The translations under genes were made by a program, and so were the position numbers. Source: Mycobacterium sp. URHB0044 (GTDB lineage: Bacteria > Actinomycetota > Actinomycetes > Mycobacteriales > Mycobacteriaceae). Taken from it: DNA of 64,000 nucleotides. This document shows, piece after piece, positions 55,390-63,180 of this stretch (the stretch's first letter is position 1; the number at the start of each line of letters is the position of its first letter). The notes beneath the pieces are model-generated. The model searched no databases. It was not told the origin of the DNA and saw only the letters and a program-made list of their open reading frames with translations. The stretch is from the NCBI RefSeq assembly GCF_000620625.1, contig NZ_JIAW01000009.1, positions 186,001-250,000 of the forward strand, given 5' to 3'.

Positions 55390-56729
55390 TGTCCGTAGAT
55401 CACGTTCTCGCAGTCGACGCCCCGGCGGCCAACGGCCATGAGCCGGTGCTGGACCTCGTCGGGGTCGGGTTCGGGCCGTCCAATCTCGCGTTGGCCGTCG
55501 CGGTCGAGGAGCACAACGACCAGCCTCACGTCACCGCGCCGGTGACAGCAGAGTTCGTCGAGATGAAGCCCGAATTCGGCTGGCACACCGGGATGCTGAT
55601 CCCCGGCGCCACCATGCAGATCTCGTTCCTCAAAGACCTCGTCACGCAACGCAATCCGCAGAGCGAGTTCACCTTCCTGAGCTACCTCACCGAACGCGGC
55701 CGACTCACCGAGTTCATCAACTACAAGACGTTCTTCCCGACCCGACTCGAATTCCACGACTATCTGGCCTGGGCGGCCGACAAGGTCGACGCCACGGTCC
55801 GCTACGGCTCCCGCGTGACCGCCATCCGCAACGTCGGTGGCGCGTTCGAGGTCGATGTCACCGGCACACACGCCGGTCGGCTTCGCGCCCGCAACGTCGT
55901 CATCGCCGGTGGTCTATCGCCGCAACTGCCGCCCGGCGTCACGCGTTCGGCCCGCCAGGTCCACAATCATGGCTTCCTGCACGACCTGGAGCGACTGCCG
56001 TCGCGCCGCCACGACCGGTTCGTCGTCGTGGGCGCCGGGCAGAGCGCCGCCGAGGTCGCCGCCTACCTGCACGACATGTCGCCATCGGTCGAAGTTCACG
56101 GTGTCTTCGCCAAGTACGGGTACAGCCCGGCCGACGACAGCCCGTTTGCGAACCGCGTGTTCGACCCCGACGCCGTCGACGACTTCTACTCGGCCGATCC
56201 CGGTGTGCGCCAACAGCTCATCAATTACCACCGCAGCACCAACTACTCGGCCGTCGACCTTCCACTGATCGAAGACCTGTATGCCCGCGAGTACGCCGAA
56301 CGAGTGGCAGGCAACCGGCGCCTGTTCCTGCGCGGCGCCTCGAGCATCGTCACAACCGAGGAGGACGAGGACGGTGTGCGGGTGAGCATCCTGCATCACC
56401 CCACCGGGGCGATCGACCACATCGATTGCGACGCGGTCATCTACGCCACCGGGTTCTTGCCCGCTCCGTTGCGCGGGATCCTCGGCGACCTCTGCGACGA
56501 CATCGTGACGGATGAGCGTGGCAGGCCCGTGGTTTCGCGCGACTACCGTCTCGCTACGTCATCGCGGACGGGCGGCGGGCTCTTCATTCAGGGCAATACC
56601 GAGCACACCCACGGTCTGACGTCGTCTCTGTTGTCGAACATCGCGGTGCGCAGCGCCGAGATTCTCCAGTCGATCTCGGAGTCGGACAGAGCCCACCGGC
56701 TCAGCCCGGTCGGCAGCGCTGCCGGCTGA
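55386..56729 (+). CDS. L-ornithine N5-monooxygenase
   Basis: A 447-residue flavin-dependent N-hydroxylating monooxygenase of the SidA/PvdA/MbtG class that converts L-ornithine to N5-hydroxyornithine with NADPH and oxygen. The FAD motif is GVGFGPSNLAL (near residue 26), the NADPH motif VVGAGQSAAEVAAYLH (near 215), and the substrate/FAD motif ATGFLP (near 355). It supplies hOrn for modules 3 and 5 and, after FxbA, fhOrn for module 1. It overlaps panD by ATGA; a second ATG follows immediately. It converges with a small gene 6 bp beyond. Confidence 0.92.
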   Translation: MMSVDHVLAVDAPAANGHEPVLDLVGVGFGPSNLALAVAVEEHNDQPHVTAPVTAEFVEMKPEFGWHTGMLIPGATMQISFLKDLVTQRNPQSEFTFLSYLTERGRLTEFINYKTFFPTRLEFHDYLAWAADKVDATVRYGSRVTAIRNVGGAFEVDVTGTHAGRLRARNVVIAGGLSPQLPPGVTRSARQVHNHGFLHDLERLPSRRHDRFVVVGAGQSAAEVAAYLHDMSPSVEVHGVFAKYGYSPADDSPFANRVFDPDAVDDFYSADPGVRQQLINYHRSTNYSAVDLPLIEDLYAREYAERVAGNRRLFLRGASSIVTTEEDEDGVRVSILHHPTGAIDHIDCDAVIYATGFLPAPLRGILGDLCDDIVTDERGRPVVSRDYRLATSSRTGGGLFIQGNTEHTHGLTSSLLSNIAVRSAEILQSISESDRAHRLSPVGSAAG

Positions 56730-56735
56730 CCCCCG

Positions 56736-57092
56736 CTATTCGATTCCTGCTGCCGCGTCGAGCAGCTGCAGCAGGTCGTGCGCCGCGAGTTCGACGGCCT
56801 TGTGCCGCCACTCCGACGCCCGGTACACGCACGCGATCAGCCCGGCGCGGTGGATCCGGCGAAAGTCGCCGTACACGAAGGCATATCGCGCCTTGGTGTG
56901 ATCCTTCGCGCCCTTGGTCAAGCCCAGATGCCAGCGCGCGTAGTCGTCCCAGTCGTGCGATTCGAGATACGCGTTCTGGGCGTCGGCACGCGGCTGCACT
57001 TCGCCCCAGTCGCTGTCGAGCACGTACTGCCGTGAGTCGATCAACTTGCGCGCCCACACCACGGCCGGTTCATTGAGGTCGTACGTCGCCAT
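56736..57092 (-). CDS. Conserved small protein, unknown function
   Basis: A 118-residue soluble protein starting MATYDLNEPAVVWARKLID. It is rich in Trp, Tyr, His and Asp (LESHDWDDYARWHLGL, YAFVYGDFRRIHRAGL) and has a helical C-terminus. I recognise the actinobacterial hypothetical type but no function. The start is ATG 57092, where this pattern begins; longer reading overlaps the divergent oxidase gene. Confidence 0.65.
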   Translation of the reverse strand: MATYDLNEPAVVWARKLIDSRQYVLDSDWGEVQPRADAQNAYLESHDWDDYARWHLGLTKGAKDHTKARYAFVYGDFRRIHRAGLIACVYRASEWRHKAVELAAHDLLQLLDAAAGIE

Positions 57093-57131
57093 CGGTTCAT
57101 TGTCGCAGCGCCTCAGGCGTAGCGTTCCGTC

Positions 57132-58097
57132 ATGGCCAACGCACTGCAGGTCGTCGTCGTCGGCTCCGGCATAACCGGATTGACGTCCGCCATCGCGCTG
57201 CTCGAGGCCGGGCACGAGGTTCGCGTGGTGGCCGCCGAGCCAAGTGGCGCCACCACGTCGGCACTAGCGGCGGCGGTGTGGTTCCCGACGCATGTCGGAC
57301 CGTGGGAACGGGTGTCGGGTTGGGGCGCCGACACCTTCCGCGTGCTCGCCGACCACGTGGCGGCAGGCGTGCCGGGCGTCGTCATGCGCGAGTCGCTCGG
57401 GCTCTACCGCGAGCCCCCTGGCGAACCGGCGTGGACCGCGGCGGTGGACGGCGTGCGCCCCGCCGAACCGGATGAGCTTCCCCCCGGCTATCGATACGGC
57501 CTGCGTTTCGCCGTACCACTGGCGGAGATGCCGCGCTACCTGCCGTGGCTCGACGCTCGAATCCTAGAGCTCGGAGGCGAATCCACTCAGCGGCACCTTC
57601 GGTCACTCGACGAGGTGGCAGACGACGCCGACGTCGTCGTGAACTGCACCGGTTTGGGTGCGCGGGAACTGGTCGGCGACTCGACGCTGTACCCGGTCCG
57701 CGGTCAGATCGTTCGGGTGAGCAATCCCGGTTTGACGGTGTCGGTCCGCGACGAACTGCACCCCGGCGGCCGCGCATACGTTCACCCGCGGGCGGACGAC
57801 TGCATCCTGGGCGGCACCCTGGACGAGGGACAGTGGGATACGGCGGTCGATCCGGCCGTTGGCGCCGCGATCGTCGAACGCTGCCGTGATCTGGTACCCG
57901 CACTGCGCGACGCTCACGTGCTCGAGCACGTCGTCGGATTGCGACCCGGCCGCCCGACCGTCCGGCTCGAGGAGGACGAGCCGCTCGGTTCCGGTGCGCG
58001 GGTCGTCCACAACTACGGGCACGGCGGCGCGGGCATCACGTTGAGTTGGGGATGCGCCCGCGAGGTCGTCGCACTAATCGAAGACCGAGGCCGGTGA
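57132..58097 (+). CDS. D-amino-acid oxidase (DAO family)
   Basis: A 321-residue FAD enzyme that oxidises D-amino acids to 2-oxo acids, ammonia and hydrogen peroxide. The dinucleotide-binding start VVVVGSGITGLTSAIALLEAG is at residues 7-27, ADVVVNCTGLGAREL lies near 166, and the C-terminal DAO signature VVHNYGHGGAGITLSWG near 290. Length is normal and no peroxisomal or secretion signal is present. It could be aao. It lies about 0.4 kb from the ornithine hydroxylase on the same strand; a link to D-residues of the siderophore is speculative. Confidence 0.86.
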   Translation: MANALQVVVVGSGITGLTSAIALLEAGHEVRVVAAEPSGATTSALAAAVWFPTHVGPWERVSGWGADTFRVLADHVAAGVPGVVMRESLGLYREPPGEPAWTAAVDGVRPAEPDELPPGYRYGLRFAVPLAEMPRYLPWLDARILELGGESTQRHLRSLDEVADDADVVVNCTGLGARELVGDSTLYPVRGQIVRVSNPGLTVSVRDELHPGGRAYVHPRADDCILGGTLDEGQWDTAVDPAVGAAIVERCRDLVPALRDAHVLEHVVGLRPGRPTVRLEEDEPLGSGARVVHNYGHGGAGITLSWGCAREVVALIEDRGR

Positions 58098-58102
58098 TTC
58101 CG

Positions 58103-59521
58103 CTACCAATTGCTCGGCGCGTAGTCCTTGAGGAAGCAGCCGTACAGATCCTCGCCGGCCTCGCCGCGGACGATCGGGTCGTAGACGCGCGCGGCGCCGT
58201 CGACGAGATCGAGCGGGGCGTGGAAACCCTCCTCGGCGAGCCGCATCTTGGTCGGGTGCGGGCGCTCATCGGTGATCCAGCCGGTGTCGACGGCCGTCAT
58301 CAGGATGCCGTCGCTCTCCAGCATTTCGCCGGCGCTGGTGCGGGTGAGCATGTTCAGCGCGGCCTTCGCCATGTTGGTGTGCGGGTGGCCGGCGCCCTTG
58401 TAGGCGCGGGCGAACTGGCCCTCCATCGCCGAGACGTTCACGACGTACGTACGACGGGCCGTCGATGCCGCCATCGCCGCGCGCAGCCTGCTCACCAGGA
58501 TGAACGGCGCGGTTTGGTTGCACAGCTGCACCTCGAGCAGTTCCATCGCGTCGACTTCGTGGACCCGCTGGGTCCAACTGTTCACCGAAGCGGTGTCGGG
58601 AAGTAGGCCGCCCGCGTCGATGGCGGTGCCTGCGGCGATCCGGTCCGGGCTTGCACTGCGGGCGACGAGGGCGAGCTCGGTCACCGCGTGTGGTGTCTGC
58701 TGCTCGGCGAGGCTGCCTGCGAGCGCGGCGGGGTGGGCGTCGCTGACGTGGTCGAACGTGATCACGTCGACGAGTTCGGCCGGCGGGATGCGCTCCGCTT
58801 CGACGAGCGCCGCATAGGAGCCGGGCGAGCGGCGCACCGTCTGAGCCGCATTGTTGATCAGGATGTCGAGCGGGCCATGCTCGGCCACGGTGTCTGCGAG
58901 CGCGACGACCTGGGCCGGATCGCGGAGGTCGATGCCCACCACGCGCAGCCGGTGCAACCAGTCGGCGCTGTCCGGCATGGCCGCGAAACGGCGGACGGCG
59001 TCGTTCGGGAAGCGGGTGGTGATGGTGGTGTGCGCGCCGTCGCGAAGCAGCCGCAGCGCGATGTACATGCCGATCTTGGCGCGCCCGCCCGTCAGCAGGG
59101 CGCTGCGGCCGGTGAGGTCGGTGCGGGCGTCGCGCTTGGACCGGTTGAGCGTGGCGCAGTCCGGGCAAAGCTGGTGGTAGAAGGCGTCGACCACCGTGTA
59201 GCGGTTCTTGCACGTGTAGCAGGCCCGCGCACGCAGCAACGTGCCCGCGGACGCCCCAACCGTGGTCGACACCAGCGGCAAGCCCTGCGTCTCGTCGTCG
59301 ATGCGGCCGGGCGCGCCGGTGGCGGTGGCCGCAGTGACGGCGCGGTCAGCGGCGGCGACCGCATCCCGCTTGGCGTGGCGCCGAGCCTGCTTGACCGACT
59401 TCCACAGGCCCGCCGTGGCCCGGCGCACTGCCACGGCATCAGGGTGCTCGGGAGGCAATGCCTCTATCTCGCTCAGCACCTGCATGCAGGTACTGAGCTT
59501 CTCCGGATCGATCGCGGTCAC
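58103..59521 (-). CDS. Atypical SDR oxidoreductase with N-terminal zinc ribbon
   Basis: A 472-residue protein. Residues 1-90 are helical and basic; 95-130 hold a CxxC...CxxC ribbon (CYTCKNRYTV and LCPDCATLN); 140-472 form a Rossmann SDR domain with LLTGGRAKIG, DILINNAAQT and NVSAMEGQF. The usual catalytic YxxxK is replaced by TNMAK in HPHTNMAKAALNML, so the proton-donor Tyr is missing at that place. It may be a reductase with changed chemistry or a binding protein. The start GTG 59521 is tentative, as no strong ribosome site is seen. Single gene on the minus strand next to the GntR regulator. Confidence 0.7.
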   Translation of the reverse strand: MTAIDPEKLSTCMQVLSEIEALPPEHPDAVAVRRATAGLWKSVKQARRHAKRDAVAAADRAVTAATATGAPGRIDDETQGLPLVSTTVGASAGTLLRARACYTCKNRYTVVDAFYHQLCPDCATLNRSKRDARTDLTGRSALLTGGRAKIGMYIALRLLRDGAHTTITTRFPNDAVRRFAAMPDSADWLHRLRVVGIDLRDPAQVVALADTVAEHGPLDILINNAAQTVRRSPGSYAALVEAERIPPAELVDVITFDHVSDAHPAALAGSLAEQQTPHAVTELALVARSASPDRIAAGTAIDAGGLLPDTASVNSWTQRVHEVDAMELLEVQLCNQTAPFILVSRLRAAMAASTARRTYVVNVSAMEGQFARAYKGAGHPHTNMAKAALNMLTRTSAGEMLESDGILMTAVDTGWITDERPHPTKMRLAEEGFHAPLDLVDGAARVYDPIVRGEAGEDLYGCFLKDYAPSNW

Positions 59522-59558
59522 CTTGGAAGTATGGCGATCCCGCCCGATCTGACCGAAT

Positions 59559-60281
59559 TCACGACTCGGCGCGCAGCAATGCGACGTCCGATACCAACCG
59601 GATGTGGTCGGCCATCGCCGCCGATGCCTCTTCTGGATCCTGCTTGCGGACGGCCTCGGCAATCCGTCGGTGGCCTTCGAGCGACGCCCGCGGGCGGTGT
59701 TCCTGCGACAGCGACTCGATGCGGGTTTCCTTTACCAGCTCGGAGATCTCGTGCATCAACTTGGCCAGCAGCGACGAATGGGCGGCAGTGGTCATCGCCT
59801 CGTGGAACATCTCGTCGCCCACGACGCCGCGGTCACCCGCTTCGATCTCGGACTCCATCTTGGCGATCGCGGCGTCGATGGCGGCCATCTCCGCGTCGCT
59901 GCGCCGTACGGCCGCGAGGCTCGCCAGTTTCACTTCCAGCGCTTCGCGGGCCTCGATGATGTCGGGAATCCGGTCGGCGTGTTCACGCAACGCCTTGACC
60001 GCGCGCTCCTCGGTGGGGCGCCGCACCAAGATGGCACCGTCGCCGTGGCGTACCGACAACACTCCTTGCACTTCGAGCGCCACCAGAGCCTGACTCAACG
60101 ACGCCCGGCTGACCCCGAGTTTTCCCGCCAGATCACGTTCGGCGGGCAGGCGGTCGCCCGCGGTCATCTCGTTGTCGGCGATGTACGCGCAGAGTTGCTC
60201 GACGATCACCTCGTACAGCCGGGGCCGCGTAACGGGCCTGAGTTGCTCAGCCACTGACTCACCTACTCTCCGTTCCACCAT
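59559..60281 (-). CDS. GntR/FadR-family transcriptional regulator
   Basis: A 240-residue regulator with an N-terminal winged HTH (YEVIVEQLCAYI, GDRLPAERDLAGKLGVSRASL) and a C-terminal all-helical FCD ligand domain (about 95-235) with the His/Asp-type metal-site positions seen in GntR regulators of organic-acid use. It is divergent from the MatC-like carrier gene with 129 bp between, in which there is a strong promoter and an inverted repeat, so it probably represses the transport and CoA-transferase genes until a dicarboxylate is present (inference). ATG 60281 is the best start; a downstream GTG also has a possible ribosome site. Confidence 0.85.
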   Translation of the reverse strand: MVERRVGESVAEQLRPVTRPRLYEVIVEQLCAYIADNEMTAGDRLPAERDLAGKLGVSRASLSQALVALEVQGVLSVRHGDGAILVRRPTEERAVKALREHADRIPDIIEAREALEVKLASLAAVRRSDAEMAAIDAAIAKMESEIEAGDRGVVGDEMFHEAMTTAAHSSLLAKLMHEISELVKETRIESLSQEHRPRASLEGHRRIAEAVRKQDPEEASAAMADHIRLVSDVALLRAES

Positions 60282-60327
60282 ACCCAGACACCCTGCATAC
60301 CTCAGGTAAGCGTGATCACATTGTTGA

Positions 60328-60356
60328 TTGACAGTGACAGCCCTCACTGCTTTACT
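60328..60356 (+). promoter_or_regulatory. Strong promoter before the MatC-like gene
   Basis: TTGACA (60328-60333) and TTTACT (60351-60356) are separated by 17 bp, near the ideal for a housekeeping sigma factor. Transcription would start near 60363. Confidence 0.6.
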
Positions 60357-60372
60357 GGCTAGGCCAATGCTC

Positions 60373-60385
60373 CACTGGGTCAGTG
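60373..60385. promoter_or_regulatory. Inverted repeat, candidate GntR operator
   Basis: CACTGGGTCAGTG has perfect 5-bp arms and would lie just downstream of the predicted start site. A bound regulator there would block transcription of the carrier gene. Confidence 0.45.
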
Positions 60386-60410
60386 AACCTACAACACTCC
60401 GGAGATCCCG

Positions 60411-61778
60411 ATGCCACTCGAATTAATACCGATACTGGCCCTGATTGCGATGTTCGTCGCCGCCACGCTGCTGCCGATCAACATGGGCACGCTCGGCTTC
60501 GTCGCCGCATTCCTGGTGGGCACGCTCGCCGTCGGGATGAAGTCCGACGACATCATCGCCGGCTTCCCCAGTGAGCTGTTCCTGACGCTCGTCGGCGTCA
60601 CCTATCTCTTCGCGATCGCGCAGAACAACGGCACCGTCGACCTGATGGTGCGAGGGGCCGTGCGGATGGTGCGCGGGCGGGTGGCGTTCATCCCGTGGGT
60701 GATGTTCGGGATTACGGGAGTACTGACCGCGATGGGGGCGCTCGGCCCCGCGGCCGTCGCGATCATCGCGCCGATCGCGCTGGGCTTCGCCAGGCAGTAC
60801 AAGATCAACGCGCTCCTGATGGGCATGATGGTGATCCACGGCGCGCAAGCCGGTGGCTTCTCGCCCATCAGCGTCTACGGCGTCACCGTCAACAACATCG
60901 TGGCCAAGGCTCACCTGTTGAACAGCCCGGTTGCGCTGTTCCTGGGCAGCATGTTCTTCAACATCGGCATTGGCGTGTTGCTCTTCATCTTCCTCGGTGG
61001 GCGGTCGCTGATCGGCCGCACCGTGCATGACGATCACGGCGACGCGATCGACGGCGGCAGCCCGAGCGACGGCGTTGGCGGCGGCGTGGCGCCGTCGGGC
61101 ACCGGCACGGGTGGTACGGCGACCCTGGCCGCGACCGATACCGAGCCACGCGTCATCGTCGAGCCGGTGCCGACGAAGTCGGTCACCTACGACCAGGTAC
61201 TCACCCTGATCGGGCTCGGCGCACTGGCGGTGTTCTCGCTCATCCTCGATCTCGACGTTGGATTCGTGTCGATGACGGTCGCCGCCGTACTGGCACTCGC
61301 CTCACCCAAGGCGCAGAAGGGCGCCGTGTCGCAAATCAGTTGGTCGACAGTGCTTTTGATCGGCGGCGTGTTGACGTTCGTCGGCGTCCTGCAAGAAGCC
61401 GGAAGCGTCGACTGGGTCGGCAACGGCGTCGCGAAGCTCGGTATGCCACTGCTCGTCGCGCTCCTGCTGTGCTACGTCGGCGGCATCGTATCGGCCTTCG
61501 CATCATCGACCGCCATCCTGGGCGCCACCATCCCCTTGGCCGTTCCGCTGCTCCTGGCCGGCGAGGTGAGCCCCATCGGAGTAGTTGTCGCGCTGGCGAT
61601 TTCATCGACGATCGTCGACGTCTGCCCATTCTCCACCAACGGCGCACTGGTGCTCGCCAACGTCCAAGGCGAGGACCGAGAGCGGTTCTACAAACAGATC
61701 CTCAAGTACAGCGGCCTGGTCGTCGCGATCGGTCCACTGATCGCGTGGGCCGTACTCGTGCTGCCGGGCTGGCTGTAG
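60411..61778 (+). CDS. MatC-like dicarboxylate (malonate) carrier
   Basis: A 455-residue membrane protein with about twelve hydrophobic segments and a polar Gly/Asp-rich central loop (about 205-255). The N-terminal half, with LPINMGTLGFVAAFLVGTLA, VGVTYLFAIAQNNGTVDL and IHGAQAGGFSPISVYG, fits the MatC family first described as the rhizobial malonate carrier. CGGAG precedes the ATG. It is divergent from a GntR regulator and ends before a 15-bp-stem hairpin. Malonate is the favoured substrate given the downstream CoA-transferase and carboxyltransferase, but other dicarboxylates are possible. Confidence 0.8.
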   Translation: MPLELIPILALIAMFVAATLLPINMGTLGFVAAFLVGTLAVGMKSDDIIAGFPSELFLTLVGVTYLFAIAQNNGTVDLMVRGAVRMVRGRVAFIPWVMFGITGVLTAMGALGPAAVAIIAPIALGFARQYKINALLMGMMVIHGAQAGGFSPISVYGVTVNNIVAKAHLLNSPVALFLGSMFFNIGIGVLLFIFLGGRSLIGRTVHDDHGDAIDGGSPSDGVGGGVAPSGTGTGGTATLAATDTEPRVIVEPVPTKSVTYDQVLTLIGLGALAVFSLILDLDVGFVSMTVAAVLALASPKAQKGAVSQISWSTVLLIGGVLTFVGVLQEAGSVDWVGNGVAKLGMPLLVALLLCYVGGIVSAFASSTAILGATIPLAVPLLLAGEVSPIGVVVALAISSTIVDVCPFSTNGALVLANVQGEDRERFYKQILKYSGLVVAIGPLIAWAVLVLPGWL

Positions 61779-61810
61779 AAGTCACAGCCACTCGATCGGC
61801 TCGCAATTGC

Positions 61811-61843
61811 GGCGTAGGCCTGCTGAACCAGCAGGCCTACGCC
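61811..61843 (+). terminator. Hairpin terminator after the MatC-like gene
   Basis: A perfect 15-bp stem (61811-61825 with 61829-61843, GGCGTAGGCCTGCTG and its complement) closes a 3-base loop, 33 bp after the stop codon. A CGTTTTC stretch follows rather than a long U run. It separates the carrier from the CoA-transferase unit. Confidence 0.8.
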
Positions 61844-61892
61844 GCTTGCGTTTTCGGCGTCTCGCTCTCACGCAGTTCTTAGATGACTCGGG

Positions 61893-61941
61893 TTGACATC
61901 GCAGGTCAGCGCATGGTTTTCTGAATTGGCTAGTCCACTAG
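61893..61941 (+). promoter_or_regulatory. Promoter-like region and CTAG repeat before the CoA-transferase
   Basis: TTGACA (61893-61898) is followed 18 bp later by TTTTCT, and then CTAGTCCACTAG (61930-61941), an inverted repeat. TGGCTAG here also occurs before the carrier gene (TGGCTAGG, 60356-60363), which suggests one shared regulator. Confidence 0.4.
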
Positions 61942-61974
61942 CTCACTCAGTCACTAGGCCGAAGGTGGTCCTCC

Positions 61975-63180
61975 ATGACATCGCACACCCCAACTCCCAC
62001 ACAGTCCGCCGGACCTCTCGACGGCCTCGTCGTCATCGACTTGACCCGGGCCCTCGCCGGCCCACACGCCGCGATGATGCTCGGCGATCTCGGTGCCGAG
62101 GTGGTCAAGGTGGAGAACCCCGACGGCGGGGACGACACCCGCGGCTGGGGGCCACCGTTCGTCGAAAACTCCAACGGCGAGCCGGAATCCACGTACTTCC
62201 TCTGCGCCAATCGGAACAAGAAGTCGGTGACCCTCGACCTCAAGGATGAAGACGGCAAGACCGCGCTGTGGGCGCTGATCCGCCGGGCGGACGTGCTGAT
62301 GGAGAACTTTCGGCCGGGAGTGCTCGACCGCCTTGGCTTTTCGCAACAGCGCCTCGCCGAGGTAAATCCCCGGCTGGTGATGTTGTCCATCAGTGGCTTC
62401 GGTCATGACGGTCCCGAAGCCGGCCGCGCCGGATACGACCAGATCGCGCAGGGCGAGGCGGGGCTGATGTCCGTAACCGGCCCTGCTCCAACCGATGTGC
62501 AGCGTGTCGGGGTGCCAATCGCCGATCTGCTGGCCGGCATGTACGGCGCCTTCGGTGTGGTTGCGGCGCTACAGGAACGCGAGCGAACCGGTCGCGGTCA
62601 GGTGGTGCGATCCTCGTTGCTCGCCGCGGTGGTCGGCGTCCATGCGTTTCAGGGCACCAAGTGGACCGTTGCGGGCGAGGTCGGCGAGGCGACGGGTAAT
62701 CACCATCCGTCAATCTGCCCGTACGGAATGTTCGACACCGCAGACGGCGCCGTTCAGATCTCGGTCGGCAGCGAGGGTCTGTGGAAACGGTTCTGCGAGG
62801 GCTTCGACTTCGATCCTCGGACGCCGGGGATGCGAACCAACCCTCAGCGCGTTGCCAACGCCAAGCGCGTCAGGGAGATGGTGCAACACGCGTTCGCGCT
62901 GTACACAACTGACGAACTGCTGGCAAAACTCGACCGAATCGGCGTGCCTGCCGGGCGGATTCGCTCCATCCGCGAGGTCTACGAGTGGGAGCAGACCAAG
63001 TCGCAAGGCCTCCTGATCGACGTCGATCACGACACGCTGGGGTCCATCACGCTGCCCGGTCCGCCGTTGCGGTTCTTCGACGCCGACGGTGCCGAAGTGA
63101 CGCGTCGATCACACACCGCTCCCCCGGTACTCGGCGCCGACAACGACTTGCTCGCCGCGTTGCGGGTGGATCACCGATGA
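61975..63180 (+). CDS. Class III CoA-transferase (CaiB/BaiF family)
   Basis: A 401-residue family III CoA-transferase. Landmarks are the start VVIDLTRALAGPHAAMMLGDLGAE (given in two parts, VVIDLTRALAGPHA and MMLGDLGAE), NRNKKSVTLDL near residue 79, and the catalytic Asp in AGYDQIAQGEAG near 155. It moves CoA from an acyl-CoA donor to a carboxylic acid. Its place after a MatC-like carrier and before a carboxyltransferase suggests the acceptor is malonate or a relative. It overlaps the next gene by ATGA, so the two enzymes are made together. It has its own promoter-like region. Confidence 0.87.
   Translation: MTSHTPTPTQSAGPLDGLVVIDLTRALAGPHAAMMLGDLGAEVVKVENPDGGDDTRGWGPPFVENSNGEPESTYFLCANRNKKSVTLDLKDEDGKTALWALIRRADVLMENFRPGVLDRLGFSQQRLAEVNPRLVMLSISGFGHDGPEAGRAGYDQIAQGEAGLMSVTGPAPTDVQRVGVPIADLLAGMYGAFGVVAALQERERTGRGQVVRSSLLAAVVGVHAFQGTKWTVAGEVGEATGNHHPSICPYGMFDTADGAVQISVGSEGLWKRFCEGFDFDPRTPGMRTNPQRVANAKRVREMVQHAFALYTTDELLAKLDRIGVPAGRIRSIREVYEWEQTKSQGLLIDVDHDTLGSITLPGPPLRFFDADGAEVTRRSHTAPPVLGADNDLLAALRVDHR

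Noticed and set aside
56736..57215. A 159-residue version of the small protein starting at 57215
   Set aside because: The extra 41 residues overlap the divergent D-amino-acid oxidase gene and its start; the MATYDLNEP start at 57092 is more natural.
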